From the NCBI GenBank assembly GCA_937920345.1, contig CALGVA010000016.1, positions 1-64,000 of the forward strand: a stretch of DNA of 64,000 bases, read 5' to 3'. The DNA comes from an uncultured Lachnospiraceae bacterium (GTDB taxonomy: Bacteria > Bacillota > Clostridia > Lachnospirales > Lachnospiraceae). The translations under genes and the position numbers were made by a program. The notes below the pieces were generated by a model. It had not been told where the DNA came from, ran no database searches, and was given only the letters and a program-made list of their open reading frames with translations. Below are positions 36,617-44,755 of the stretch, one piece after another (positions within the stretch are counted from its first letter, which is position 1; every line of letters begins with the position of its first letter).

Positions 36617-37475
36617 TGGCAACCTCTACCATATATCGTCCATAGTCTGTCTTCATTAACGGTTCCGCAAGCTGCAGCAGCTGTTCTTTCGTGATAAATC
36701 CTCTTTTATACGCGATCTCTTCAATACATGAGATATACAGCCCCTGTCTCTTCTGGAATGCTGCCACGAAATCGGCCGCGTCGAGCAGTGAATCGTGATT
36801 GCCCGTATCCAGCCACGCGAAGCCGCGCCCCAGCGTCTCCACATGAAGCTCCCCTCTGTGCAGGTACTCATTGTTAATACTTGTGATCTCTATCTCACCT
36901 CTGGCGGAGGGCTGCACGTTCGCCGCGATCTCCACCACGTCATTGTCATAGAAATATAAGCCCGGCACCGCATAGTTGCTCTTCGGGTTCTCCGGCTTCT
37001 CCTCGATGGAAAGCGCCCTGCCGTTCTCGTCGAACTCTACCACGCCGTACTCCCGCGGATCTCTGACATAATAGCCGAAGATCGTCGCCCCCTTATCCCT
37101 GGACGCCACTTCTCTGAGCACTCTGGAAAAACTCTGTCCGTAAAAGATGTTATCACCCAGTATCAACGCAACGCTGTCATCACCGATAAAATCCGCGCCG
37201 ATGATAAAAGCGTCCGCCAGTCCTCTCGGATACTCCTGCACGGCATACTCCATGCGCAGTCCAAGCTGCTCCCCCGTGCCGAACAACTCCCGGAATACCG
37301 GAAGATCCCTCGGTGTGGAGATAATCAGGATCTCCCTGATTCCTGCCAGCATCAGGATCGACAGCGGGTAGTAGATCATCGGTTTGTCATACACCGGCAT
37401 GATCTGCTTGGATACCGCTTTCGTGAGCGGGTATAATCTGGTCCCCGAACCGCCTGCTAATATAATGCCTTTCAT
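36606..37475 (-). CDS. rfbA: Glucose-1-phosphate thymidylyltransferase
   Basis: A 289-residue nucleotidyltransferase making dTDP-glucose from glucose-1-phosphate and dTTP. It has the signature GIILAGGSGTRLYPLT at the start, PVYDKPMIYYPL, LGDNIFYG, VVEFDENGRALSIEEKP and WLDTGNHDSL. Length is that of the family. It stands between rfbB and the GH25 gene, and overlaps the latter. Confidence 0.97.
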   Translation of the reverse strand: MKGIILAGGSGTRLYPLTKAVSKQIMPVYDKPMIYYPLSILMLAGIREILIISTPRDLPVFRELFGTGEQLGLRMEYAVQEYPRGLADAFIIGADFIGDDSVALILGDNIFYGQSFSRVLREVASRDKGATIFGYYVRDPREYGVVEFDENGRALSIEEKPENPKSNYAVPGLYFYDNDVVEIAANVQPSARGEIEITSINNEYLHRGELHVETLGRGFAWLDTGNHDSLLDAADFVAAFQKRQGLYISCIEEIAYKRGFITKEQLLQLAEPLMKTDYGRYMVEVANGL

Positions 37476-37516
37476 ATCTGGTCTGCCTTACCTTTCTCTA
37501 CGATCGTACCTTAGCC

Positions 37517-38596
37517 TTACTGCCTGTACATCTCTTCATAATACTTCTGATAATCTCCGCTTGTCACATTCTTCATCCATTCTTCATGTTCAAAGAACCA
37601 CTGGATCGTGCGGCGGATGCCTTCCTTAAACATTGTCTCCGGCTCCCAGCCGATCTCCGCTTTGATCTTATCCGGCGCGATGGCATATCTTCTGTCGTGT
37701 CCCTTGCGGTCCTCCACATACGTGATCAGATCTTCGCTCACCAGCGCCTTGCGGGAATCTTCATCCGGAAGCATCTCCTGCAGCGTCTCTATAATAATTT
37801 TAATAATTTCAATGTTCTGTTTTTCATTGTGACCGCCCACATTGTAAGTTTCAAACAGTCTGCCCTGCTCCTGCACCATGTCGATCGCTTTGGCATGATC
37901 CTCCACATACAGCCAGTCGCGGACATTCTTACCGTCTCCGTATACCGGAAGCTTCTTGCCCTGTAACGCGTTATTGATGATCAGCGGAATCAGCTTCTCC
38001 GGAAACTGATACGGTCCGTAATTATTGGAACAGTTGGTAATGTTGGCCGGAAAATGATAGGTGTCCATATAGGCCCGCACCAGCATATCAGAACTCGCCT
38101 TGCTGGCGGAATAAGGGCTGTGCGGCGCATACGGCGTCGTCTCATAGAAATAACCGCCGTCCTCCTCCAGAGAACCGTACACCTCGTCCGTAGACACATG
38201 CAGGAACTTCTTGTCCGGCTTGAAACTGCCGTCCGGAAGCTCCCATGCCGCTTTCGCACAGTTAAGCATCACCGCCGTGCCGAGCACATTCGTCTGTACG
38301 AACACCTCCGGATTACGGATGCTTCGGTCCACATGACTCTCCGCCGCAAAATGCACCACCCGGTCGATCTCGTTCTCCGCAAAAATCTTCGCGACCGCCT
38401 CCTTGTCACAGATATCTGCTCTGACAAAGGTGTAGTTCTCCCTGTCCTCAACATCTTTCAGATTCTCCAGATTACCCGCATAAGTCAGCGCATCCACATT
38501 GATGATCCTGATCGCCTGATCGTACTTGCGAAACATATAATGAATATAATTGGAACCGATAAATCCCGCTCCCCCCGTTACCAGATACGTCCTCAT
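37517..38596 (-). CDS. rfbB: dTDP-glucose 4,6-dehydratase
   Basis: A 359-residue extended short-chain dehydrogenase that converts dTDP-glucose to dTDP-4-dehydro-6-deoxyglucose. NAD-binding TGGAGFIGSNY lies at the start, FAAESHVDRSI and STDEVYG in the middle, and YSASKASSD holds the catalytic Tyr and Lys. RDWLYVEDHAKA follows. CGGAGG lies before the ATG. No rfbD (dTDP-4-dehydrorhamnose reductase) is found in the window, so the last step to dTDP-rhamnose must come from elsewhere, or the sugar used is different. Confidence 0.96.
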   Translation of the reverse strand: MRTYLVTGGAGFIGSNYIHYMFRKYDQAIRIINVDALTYAGNLENLKDVEDRENYTFVRADICDKEAVAKIFAENEIDRVVHFAAESHVDRSIRNPEVFVQTNVLGTAVMLNCAKAAWELPDGSFKPDKKFLHVSTDEVYGSLEEDGGYFYETTPYAPHSPYSASKASSDMLVRAYMDTYHFPANITNCSNNYGPYQFPEKLIPLIINNALQGKKLPVYGDGKNVRDWLYVEDHAKAIDMVQEQGRLFETYNVGGHNEKQNIEIIKIIIETLQEMLPDEDSRKALVSEDLITYVEDRKGHDRRYAIAPDKIKAEIGWEPETMFKEGIRRTIQWFFEHEEWMKNVTSGDYQKYYEEMYRQ

Positions 38597-38673
38597 ATCC
38601 CGATATTCCTCCGTTTCTTCCTGTCTAATATGCCATGTCTTATTATGATTTAATTGTTATAAAAAAGCAACCT

Positions 38674-41600
38674 TTAATAATGCATATAACTGATATTCAT
38701 ATCGACATCCCCCTTGATGCCGCTGACTCTGCCCTTGGAAGAATACTGCCACATATCATAGCGTGTCGCCGTGTAAGTCGGCGCGCTCGCATACTGCGCC
38801 AGCCAGATCTTATAGCCGGTCAGACTGCCAGTATTGATTTTCTCCGTAAACCATGTCTTATTCGCATATATTCCCGCAGAGTAGCCGGAGTTCTGCACCG
38901 TCGCGCAGAACGCTTTACATACGGCGGTTCTCATATCCCTGCTGACGCCGTCTCCCCGTCCGCCGCTGCCTTCCACATCTATGAAGATCGGATAATCCAG
39001 ACCGTATCCACTGGCAAGGCTCACTGCCATGGATGCCTCTTCTACCGCCTCCACTTCATTGACCGCCTGACTGAAGACATAGACGCCCACCTTCAGTCCC
39101 GCTGCCTTCGCACCTTTGATATTACTCCTGAACTTCGGATCTTCTACCAGTACGCCGGTGGAGTAGCCCCTGTAGCCGCAGCGAATGATCACATAAGATA
39201 CGCCGGAATTCTTCACCGCGTTCCAGTCGATGCTGCCGTTATGCTTGGACACGTCAATTCCCATGGTGCCGGAATTGGATGACAGTCTGCCATCGCTGCC
39301 AAATGTATATTTGGCGCCCTGAATGACTTGCTCGCCCGTCACATAATTACCGTTTTTATCAAAGAAGTAAACATGTCCGTCTATTGTCTGCCAGCCTGTA
39401 TACCTGTATTCAGATACTTTCGTTGACTTTTTATAAAAAACATCCCGCTTGTTATAATCGTCATAAACAGCCTCTTTGTACTCACCCTCGGCATTCTTGT
39501 AGTACATCTGATTGCCGTCTTTATCCTTAAGCTTGGCGCTTCCGTCTACGTTCTGTGCCTTCTTCACCTTGATTTCGCAGACTGCCTGTACATTCTCCGC
39601 GTCTTTGTTTTCACAGACTGCCGTGATCTTCACAGTGCCTTCCGCCACGCCCGTCACGACGCCTTTGTCGTCTACTTTTGCAATTTTATCATTATCACTT
39701 TTCCACTTAACATTGCCGCCTTCAGGTTCTGTCCTGGCTGTCAGCGTGACCGACTTACCGACAGACACCTCCTTGTCGCCGCTTATGCTGATCTTCGTAT
39801 ATAACACACCCTCGGGAGCCTTCTTCACCTTGATCTCACAGGTCGCTTCAACATCAGCCGTATCCGCGTTCTCACAGATCGCCCTGATCCTCACAGTGCC
39901 CTCTGCCACGCCTGTAACAACGCCTTTGCCGTCTACCCTGGCGATATTTTCATCGTCACTCTCCCACTTAACCTTGCCGCCCTTAGGCTCCGTCTGCGCC
40001 GATAGTGTGATCGTCCTGCCGACAGCTACCTCCTTGTCACCGCTTATATTGATCTTCGTATACACCTTACCATCATTGCCCTGATTACCGCCATTCTGGC
40101 TGCCATCGTTATTGTCGCCCGGTTTCTCCGGCTCCTCCGGCTTTTCCGGCTTCTGTGGTTCGCTGACGGTCACAGAGCAGGCCAGCTCCTGTATCATGCT
40201 GCCGATTGCCACGCGTGCGGTAATCGTCGCACTGCCCACATCGACACCCGTAACGCTGCCGTCGCTCACCGTTGCCACAGCAGTATTGCTGCTGATCCAT
40301 TCTACCACATAGCGGAGGCTTGTACCGCTGACCTTTACACTGAGAGTAGCGGTTTCCCCTTTATCCAGGCTTAAACTGCTGTCGCTGATATCTATGAATA
40401 TATTGGCCGGATCTTCTTCTGCTCCGTCCCCTTCTTCCACCATTTTCCTGTACGCGCCGCTGAGAGTCCAGGGATCGGGAATATTCTTTTTAGAAACTTC
40501 TTCATAGACCTCTGCTCCTTCTCCGACCGGTGTCTTCGTGGATTCCACCCACTCCACCGTATCAGTCAGCGTGGATTCCACCACCGTATTCTGTACGGTC
40601 TTATCCTCGGCCGCCGCATTCACCTCAGACTCCGCCTTGACTTCATCCGCCACATCCACCTTTTTATAGGCTATGGTATCCGTGACTTTCACACTGCTTT
40701 CCGATGCAGGCAGCTTATATTCGGCATATTTATCCCCCGCGAAAGGTTTCACTGTCACATGATAGGTTCCCGCATCGATTCCCGTCTGATAAATAATGCC
40801 ATCCTTATCTTCATCCATTAATCCGAAATTCTTCTTACCATTGGTCACTTCCACCTCAAAAGGCAGTCCGCCGATCAGTTTGCCCGTGGATTTATTGACA
40901 AACTTGATCTTAAGATCCGACTGAATCGACGTGAGATTCAACACCACTTCAATCTGCCTGTTCTGGTCCGGTGTCTCCTGCTCCTGCCCTTCATCCTCCT
41001 CCGGTTCTCCCTCCGGATCGATCATGCCGGACAGTCTGGCCGACTCCGTGACCGCCACAAGGCCGCTCTCTCCAATCACAGAAATTCCTTCCATCTCTTC
41101 TCCGACAGTTGCAAACGACGCCACCTGTTTCTCCATGGATTTCGCATTGACATAAAGTGCGCCTGTGACAATCACGCCCGCCAGAACCACGATCCCCAGC
41201 ATGGCCACCACCACATCCAGCGTACTCATATCCTCCAGAAAATGCCGGAAACGAACCATTACACTGTCATCATCATCATACTCCTCATAGTCTTCATATT
41301 CGTCATCATCATAATCCTCATCGTCATCTTCGTAATCCTCGTCCTCGTCATATCCGTCGTCTTCGTAATCCTCGTCCTCATCGTATCTGTCGTCTTCGCA
41401 GTCCTCGTCCTCATCGTATCTGTCGTCTTCGCAGTCCTCGTCCTCATCGTACCTGTCGTCTTCGTAATCCTCGTCCTCATCGTATCTGTCGTCTTCGCAG
41501 TCCCCGTCTTCATCGTACCTGTCGTCTTCGTAATCCCCATCTTCGTCATATTCCGCGTACACTTCCTCAACATATGCCTCATCATCCTCGTACGCTTCTT

Positions 41601-41892
41601 CGTCTTCGTACGCCTCTTCTGCATAATACGTTTCATCCTCATATGCCTCTTCCGCGTATCTCCCGGCAGACGTCTTCCCCTGCACCTTCTTCCGGCTGTG
41701 CCTGCGCTGATAGGCTTCTATCGTTTCGTCGTCCAGGCAGAGAAATTCCAGCGTATCGTCCGTCACACTGTCATCATCCTCGTCGTCAAACACGCCGTTC
41801 TCTCCCACAAGAAATTCATCCAGCGCAGTCTCTTTACGATATTCTCTCTTTCTTTTTATGTTATTTTTTGTATCATTCTTGCCGTTCTGCAT
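38674..41892 (-). CDS. Large surface GH25 muramidase with acidic cytoplasmic repeats and Big_2 domains
   Basis: A 1072-residue protein. Residues 1-225 have no signal peptide and are very acidic; 115-191 are seven 11-residue repeats of the type YDEDxDxEDDR. One membrane helix (about 227-249) follows, so the repeats lie in the cytoplasm. Outside are a SpaA-like domain (about 315-390), three Big_2 Ig-like domains (about 490-800, the last two nearly identical), a choline-binding-like pair (GWQTIDGHVYFFD), and a C-terminal GH25 domain. That domain has GIDVSKHNGSIDW, IFIDVEGSGG (DxE) and YDMWQYSSKG. It should cut peptidoglycan. It is the first gene of the rml-exporter operon under a good promoter. 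Confidence 0.9.
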   Translation of the reverse strand: MQNGKNDTKNNIKRKREYRKETALDEFLVGENGVFDDEDDDSVTDDTLEFLCLDDETIEAYQRRHSRKKVQGKTSAGRYAEEAYEDETYYAEEAYEDEEAYEDDEAYVEEVYAEYDEDGDYEDDRYDEDGDCEDDRYDEDEDYEDDRYDEDEDCEDDRYDEDEDCEDDRYDEDEDYEDDGYDEDEDYEDDDEDYDDDEYEDYEEYDDDDSVMVRFRHFLEDMSTLDVVVAMLGIVVLAGVIVTGALYVNAKSMEKQVASFATVGEEMEGISVIGESGLVAVTESARLSGMIDPEGEPEEDEGQEQETPDQNRQIEVVLNLTSIQSDLKIKFVNKSTGKLIGGLPFEVEVTNGKKNFGLMDEDKDGIIYQTGIDAGTYHVTVKPFAGDKYAEYKLPASESSVKVTDTIAYKKVDVADEVKAESEVNAAAEDKTVQNTVVESTLTDTVEWVESTKTPVGEGAEVYEEVSKKNIPDPWTLSGAYRKMVEEGDGAEEDPANIFIDISDSSLSLDKGETATLSVKVSGTSLRYVVEWISSNTAVATVSDGSVTGVDVGSATITARVAIGSMIQELACSVTVSEPQKPEKPEEPEKPGDNNDGSQNGGNQGNDGKVYTKINISGDKEVAVGRTITLSAQTEPKGGKVKWESDDENIARVDGKGVVTGVAEGTVRIRAICENADTADVEATCEIKVKKAPEGVLYTKISISGDKEVSVGKSVTLTARTEPEGGNVKWKSDNDKIAKVDDKGVVTGVAEGTVKITAVCENKDAENVQAVCEIKVKKAQNVDGSAKLKDKDGNQMYYKNAEGEYKEAVYDDYNKRDVFYKKSTKVSEYRYTGWQTIDGHVYFFDKNGNYVTGEQVIQGAKYTFGSDGRLSSNSGTMGIDVSKHNGSIDWNAVKNSGVSYVIIRCGYRGYSTGVLVEDPKFRSNIKGAKAAGLKVGVYVFSQAVNEVEAVEEASMAVSLASGYGLDYPIFIDVEGSGGRGDGVSRDMRTAVCKAFCATVQNSGYSAGIYANKTWFTEKINTGSLTGYKIWLAQYASAPTYTATRYDMWQYSSKGRVSGIKGDVDMNISYMHY
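41320..41550. repeat. Seven 33-bp tandem repeats coding for acidic repeats
   Basis: Seven consecutive 33-bp units (minus strand codons for YDEDxDxEDDR/G/D) differ mostly by Tyr/Cys and Gly/Glu swaps. They lie in frame in the GH25 gene at 38674-41892. The near identity of neighbouring units suggests recent slippage and possible length variation between strains. They are not CRISPR: there are no spacers. Confidence 0.85.
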
Positions 41893-41927
41893 TTATGTAA
41901 ACCCTTCTTTTTTAACATTTTTGTAAC

Positions 41928-41956
41928 ATTATAGCATAAAACCTCAATGGATTCAA
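41928..41956 (-). promoter_or_regulatory. Strong sigma-A promoter of the GH25-rml-exporter operon
   Basis: On the minus strand TTGAAT (41956-41951), a 17-bp spacer and TATAAT (41933-41928) preceded by TGC. A 15-bp perfect inverted repeat TTTACAT-A-ATGTAAA lies about 33 bp upstream (41989-42003) and may be an activator or repressor site shared with the divergent gene at 42153. Confidence 0.8.
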
Positions 41957-42152
41957 GGTTTTTTACTTTCCGCACATTTCCACAAAGATTTACATAATGT
42001 AAACATTTGCGCAATTGGTGCGCGCGATATTTTACAACGCCTATTATTCTATATTCTGGTAATTTATGCTTGACTTTATCTTCCTCAGCTGACACAATAC
42101 AAGTGCAACCTTACAATTACAACATTCATTTTAATGCAAAGGGGATTTTACT

Positions 42153-42488
42153 ATGATGTACATGCATTATTGTAAGCGTTGCCATCGGGTCTATATGCTT
42201 AACGGTCACAAACAGACATGTCCAAAGTGCCGTGAGAACATTACGGAACTGAAGATCACTTACATGGAATACACCGTTATGAGCCTGGATGCAAGGGAAC
42301 AGTTCTGTACTTGCTGTGCTGACGATGAGCAGCTGCAAAAGTTAAGTACCACTTATCGTATGTTCAAGTACAGCAAATGGTATAAGGAACTGCAGACCCA
42401 AGTTTCCGACGACCGCTATTATTACTTACTCCATGAAAGCAAGGAGCCCGATGGAGAACGCTGTGTCTGTGGCCTGAGCGCCATCTGA
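42153..42488 (+). CDS. Small zinc-ribbon-like protein of unknown function
   Basis: A 111-residue, Cys-rich cytoplasmic protein. C7-x2-C10 and C23-x2-C26 form a zinc-ribbon or rubredoxin-knuckle pattern; more Cys occur at 52, 54, 55, 104 and 106. I do not recognise a named family. GGGG lies 8 bp before the ATG, and a strong terminator follows the stop codon directly, so it is a single-gene unit divergent from the GH25 operon. It could be a nucleic-acid or protein-binding regulator. Function unknown. Confidence 0.75.
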   Translation: MMYMHYCKRCHRVYMLNGHKQTCPKCRENITELKITYMEYTVMSLDAREQFCTCCADDEQLQKLSTTYRMFKYSKWYKELQTQVSDDRYYYLLHESKEPDGERCVCGLSAI

Positions 42489-42491
42489 CAT

Positions 42492-42540
42492 GAAAAAGAG
42501 CGCAGCCTGAAATTTACTTTTCCGGGCAGCGCTCTTTTTC
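42492..42540 (+). terminator. Strong terminator after the zinc-ribbon gene
   Basis: GAAAAAGAGCGC..GCC pairs with GGGC.GCGCTCTTTTTC; a GC-rich core flanked by A and T runs. It begins four bases after the stop codon. Confidence 0.85.
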
Positions 42541-42655
42541 ATCTCAAAATAAAAGTTTTTATTAAAAAAGTCTTAATCCATGGATTTTTATTTTTTTTCA
42601 TAGTAGAATAATGGTTAGTCGTACAGACCGAACTGTTATGAAGAAGGAGATATCT

Positions 42656-43651
42656 ATGGACAAGAATCGACAAAAAGCACAAACAGAAAAAAAGAAACTG
42701 CGTATCAATATCCACGTGATCCTGCTGGGCGCGATCGTATTGATTGCCGGTTTCTCCGCATACAGACTGTATAAATGGAATAAGGGCGTGCCCTCAGACT
42801 ATGATCCGAACTATCAGACCACAGATTTTGATATCGAAGCGATGGACAGCATCATTCCGCTTGCCCCCGACAAACTGGAAGGCCGCGAAGATGACGGTGT
42901 CACGACGATCCTGTGCCTCGGAGACGATCCTTTTTCCCTGAATCAGGGACCGGGAGGCCTGGCGGAACAGATTGCCGAAAAGACCGGCGCAGCCGTCTAT
43001 AACGGCTCCTTTACCGGAACCACCATGGCGGCGCAGTTTGAATCTTACAACGACGGGTATATTCTGGATGCGTTTTCCTTCTCTTATATAGCGCAAAGCC
43101 TCGCTTCCGGCGACTTTGACCTGATGAAGACGGCTGCCACCTACAGTTATGACGAGTCTTTTCCCAAGACGACAGCTATGCTGGAGACACTTGATATGAA
43201 CAGTGTCGATCTGATCTGTATTATGTATGACGGCAGTGACTACATCAACAAACGGCCCTGTGACGATCCCAACGCGCCCTATTCCACCATCACCTACACC
43301 GGTGCTCTGCGGGCAGGCGTAAAAGCGATTCAGGAGGCTTATCCGCACATACGGATCGTCGTGATGTCCCACACATTCTGTCACGCGATCAATGAAGAAG
43401 GCAACTTCGTAAACGGCGACCGCACAGACTTAGGCCACGGCACTTTAAGCCATTATCTGCAGAAAGAACTGGATGCCGCCAACGACTGCGGTATTTCCCT
43501 GATCGATAATTTCTACGGCTCCATCAATGAGGATAATTATCTGGATTACATGACGGATTATATCCACTTAAACGATGCCGGCAGAGAACTGCTGGCCAGA
43601 AGATTCGTGGAATGTATCTTCCCGGATCTGGCGGCGGGTCCGGAGGAATAA
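42656..43651 (+). CDS. Membrane-anchored SGNH/GDSL hydrolase-like protein, nucleophile changed
   Basis: A 331-residue protein with a basic N-terminus, one membrane helix (about 20-40) and an outside domain. The first SGNH block reads LCLGDDPFS, with Asp where the nucleophilic Ser of GDS would stand. The last block, DYIHLND, keeps the D-x-x-H pair. The fold assignment rests on block I, the spacing and block V; activity as an esterase is doubtful. Start chosen at 42656 with AAGGAGA upstream, because the longer frame covers non-coding sequence. It stands alone, convergent with the SGNH gene of the MBOAT pair. Confidence 0.7.
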   Translation: MDKNRQKAQTEKKKLRINIHVILLGAIVLIAGFSAYRLYKWNKGVPSDYDPNYQTTDFDIEAMDSIIPLAPDKLEGREDDGVTTILCLGDDPFSLNQGPGGLAEQIAEKTGAAVYNGSFTGTTMAAQFESYNDGYILDAFSFSYIAQSLASGDFDLMKTAATYSYDESFPKTTAMLETLDMNSVDLICIMYDGSDYINKRPCDDPNAPYSTITYTGALRAGVKAIQEAYPHIRIVVMSHTFCHAINEEGNFVNGDRTDLGHGTLSHYLQKELDAANDCGISLIDNFYGSINEDNYLDYMTDYIHLNDAGRELLARRFVECIFPDLAAGPEE

Positions 43652-43669
43652 TGGTATTTCCGTTACATG

Positions 43670-44725
43670 CTAATACTCCACCGAGAACAGCGTCTCAAAA
43701 TCAAATCGGTCTATCATATCCCGTGTTTCGCGCAGTGCCTGTGTCATTGCCTCCATGCTTGTGATCTCACAGGCACCGTCCGCAAAACATTCTGTCATAT
43801 AACGGTTGATATCCCTGTGATAGTGGGTATAATCCGCATAATTATTCAGATCCGTCACGATCTCCTCTTGATTCGGAAAGTAGAAAATCCGCACATTGTC
43901 ATAGGCAAGCAGCGTCTCCGCGATATGCGCGTACTCCGCCATGGTCGCTTCCAGATGGTTCTCCCGTATCACATCGTTCCAGTACAGAATGCTGTAAGGC
44001 GGGAAGAAAATATAGAACGTCGTGTCGGGATTCTGTTCGATATAGGGACACAGATTCGTCCGCAGATTCCGGTCCGTGTTCTCGATATATGCCTCCGGCG
44101 CCGCCTCCTCCGCCACCGGCTCAGCCGGCACATAATTGTGCATGACCCACTGGATATTGTAGTATTCGTCCGTCCACCAGCTCTGGTACACGGTAGCCAG
44201 ATCGGTCTTATCCGGGTCTGCGAGCGGTCTTAAGATATAGTTTAAGACCACGTCTTTATTCCAGAGATACTGCACGTCATTCAGATAGTTATCATCATAG
44301 AGGTACGCCGGGATCGGGTATTTCGTCTCCTCCACGCCGCCTGTGTAAGTCGTCACGTCAACCCCCAGAAAGACCGCGCGCACGTCATGCCCGCTGTCAA
44401 AGATAATATCCATAATATTCGCCTGGTCTTTCGGATATGCACCGCTGTAGTTCAGCTTCAGTGCGGAGACGCCCAGCAGTTCCGCAAACCAATGGGTATT
44501 GAAATTCACCGTCATGGAAGAACCGAGGATCACACTGTCATACTCCATATGCTTCGCCATGCCCGGATTCTGGCTGAGCTGGTTGTCCACCAGATAGGGG
44601 AAATTCTCAAGCGGCGCATGGTACTGGAAAAAAGGGTCCACGAAAACCACCAGCGCACCTGCAAGAGCAAACAGTATTAAGATGACGGATATGGTCGATA
44701 TGACCCACTTCTTGAATCTGTCCAT
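43670..44725 (-). CDS. Membrane-anchored SGNH acyltransferase partner of MBOAT (DltD/AlgX-like)
   Basis: A 351-residue protein with one N-terminal membrane helix (about 8-30). The outside SGNH-type domain has the GSSM nucleophile motif (S69/S70) and ADYTHYHRDIN with the Asp and His. Such proteins take the acyl group passed by an MBOAT protein and move it to a wall glycan. It is encoded 30 bp after the MBOAT gene in the same direction, which is strong context. The acceptor glycan is not known. Confidence 0.8.
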   Translation of the reverse strand: MDRFKKWVISTISVILILFALAGALVVFVDPFFQYHAPLENFPYLVDNQLSQNPGMAKHMEYDSVILGSSMTVNFNTHWFAELLGVSALKLNYSGAYPKDQANIMDIIFDSGHDVRAVFLGVDVTTYTGGVEETKYPIPAYLYDDNYLNDVQYLWNKDVVLNYILRPLADPDKTDLATVYQSWWTDEYYNIQWVMHNYVPAEPVAEEAAPEAYIENTDRNLRTNLCPYIEQNPDTTFYIFFPPYSILYWNDVIRENHLEATMAEYAHIAETLLAYDNVRIFYFPNQEEIVTDLNNYADYTHYHRDINRYMTECFADGACEITSMEAMTQALRETRDMIDRFDFETLFSVEY

Positions 44726-44755
44726 AACTTATTCTCACACTCTCTCTTGATCTCA

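Noticed and set aside
41320..41550. Regular repeats that could look like a CRISPR array
   Set aside because: The 33-bp units are directly joined without spacers and are in frame with the acidic repeats of the GH25 gene.
41242..41934. Plus-strand hydrophobic Ile/Val-rich ORF and minus-strand Met/Arg-rich ORF over the acidic repeats
   Set aside because: Both are other-frame shadows of the GAT/GAA repeat DNA, without ribosome binding sites or family similarity.
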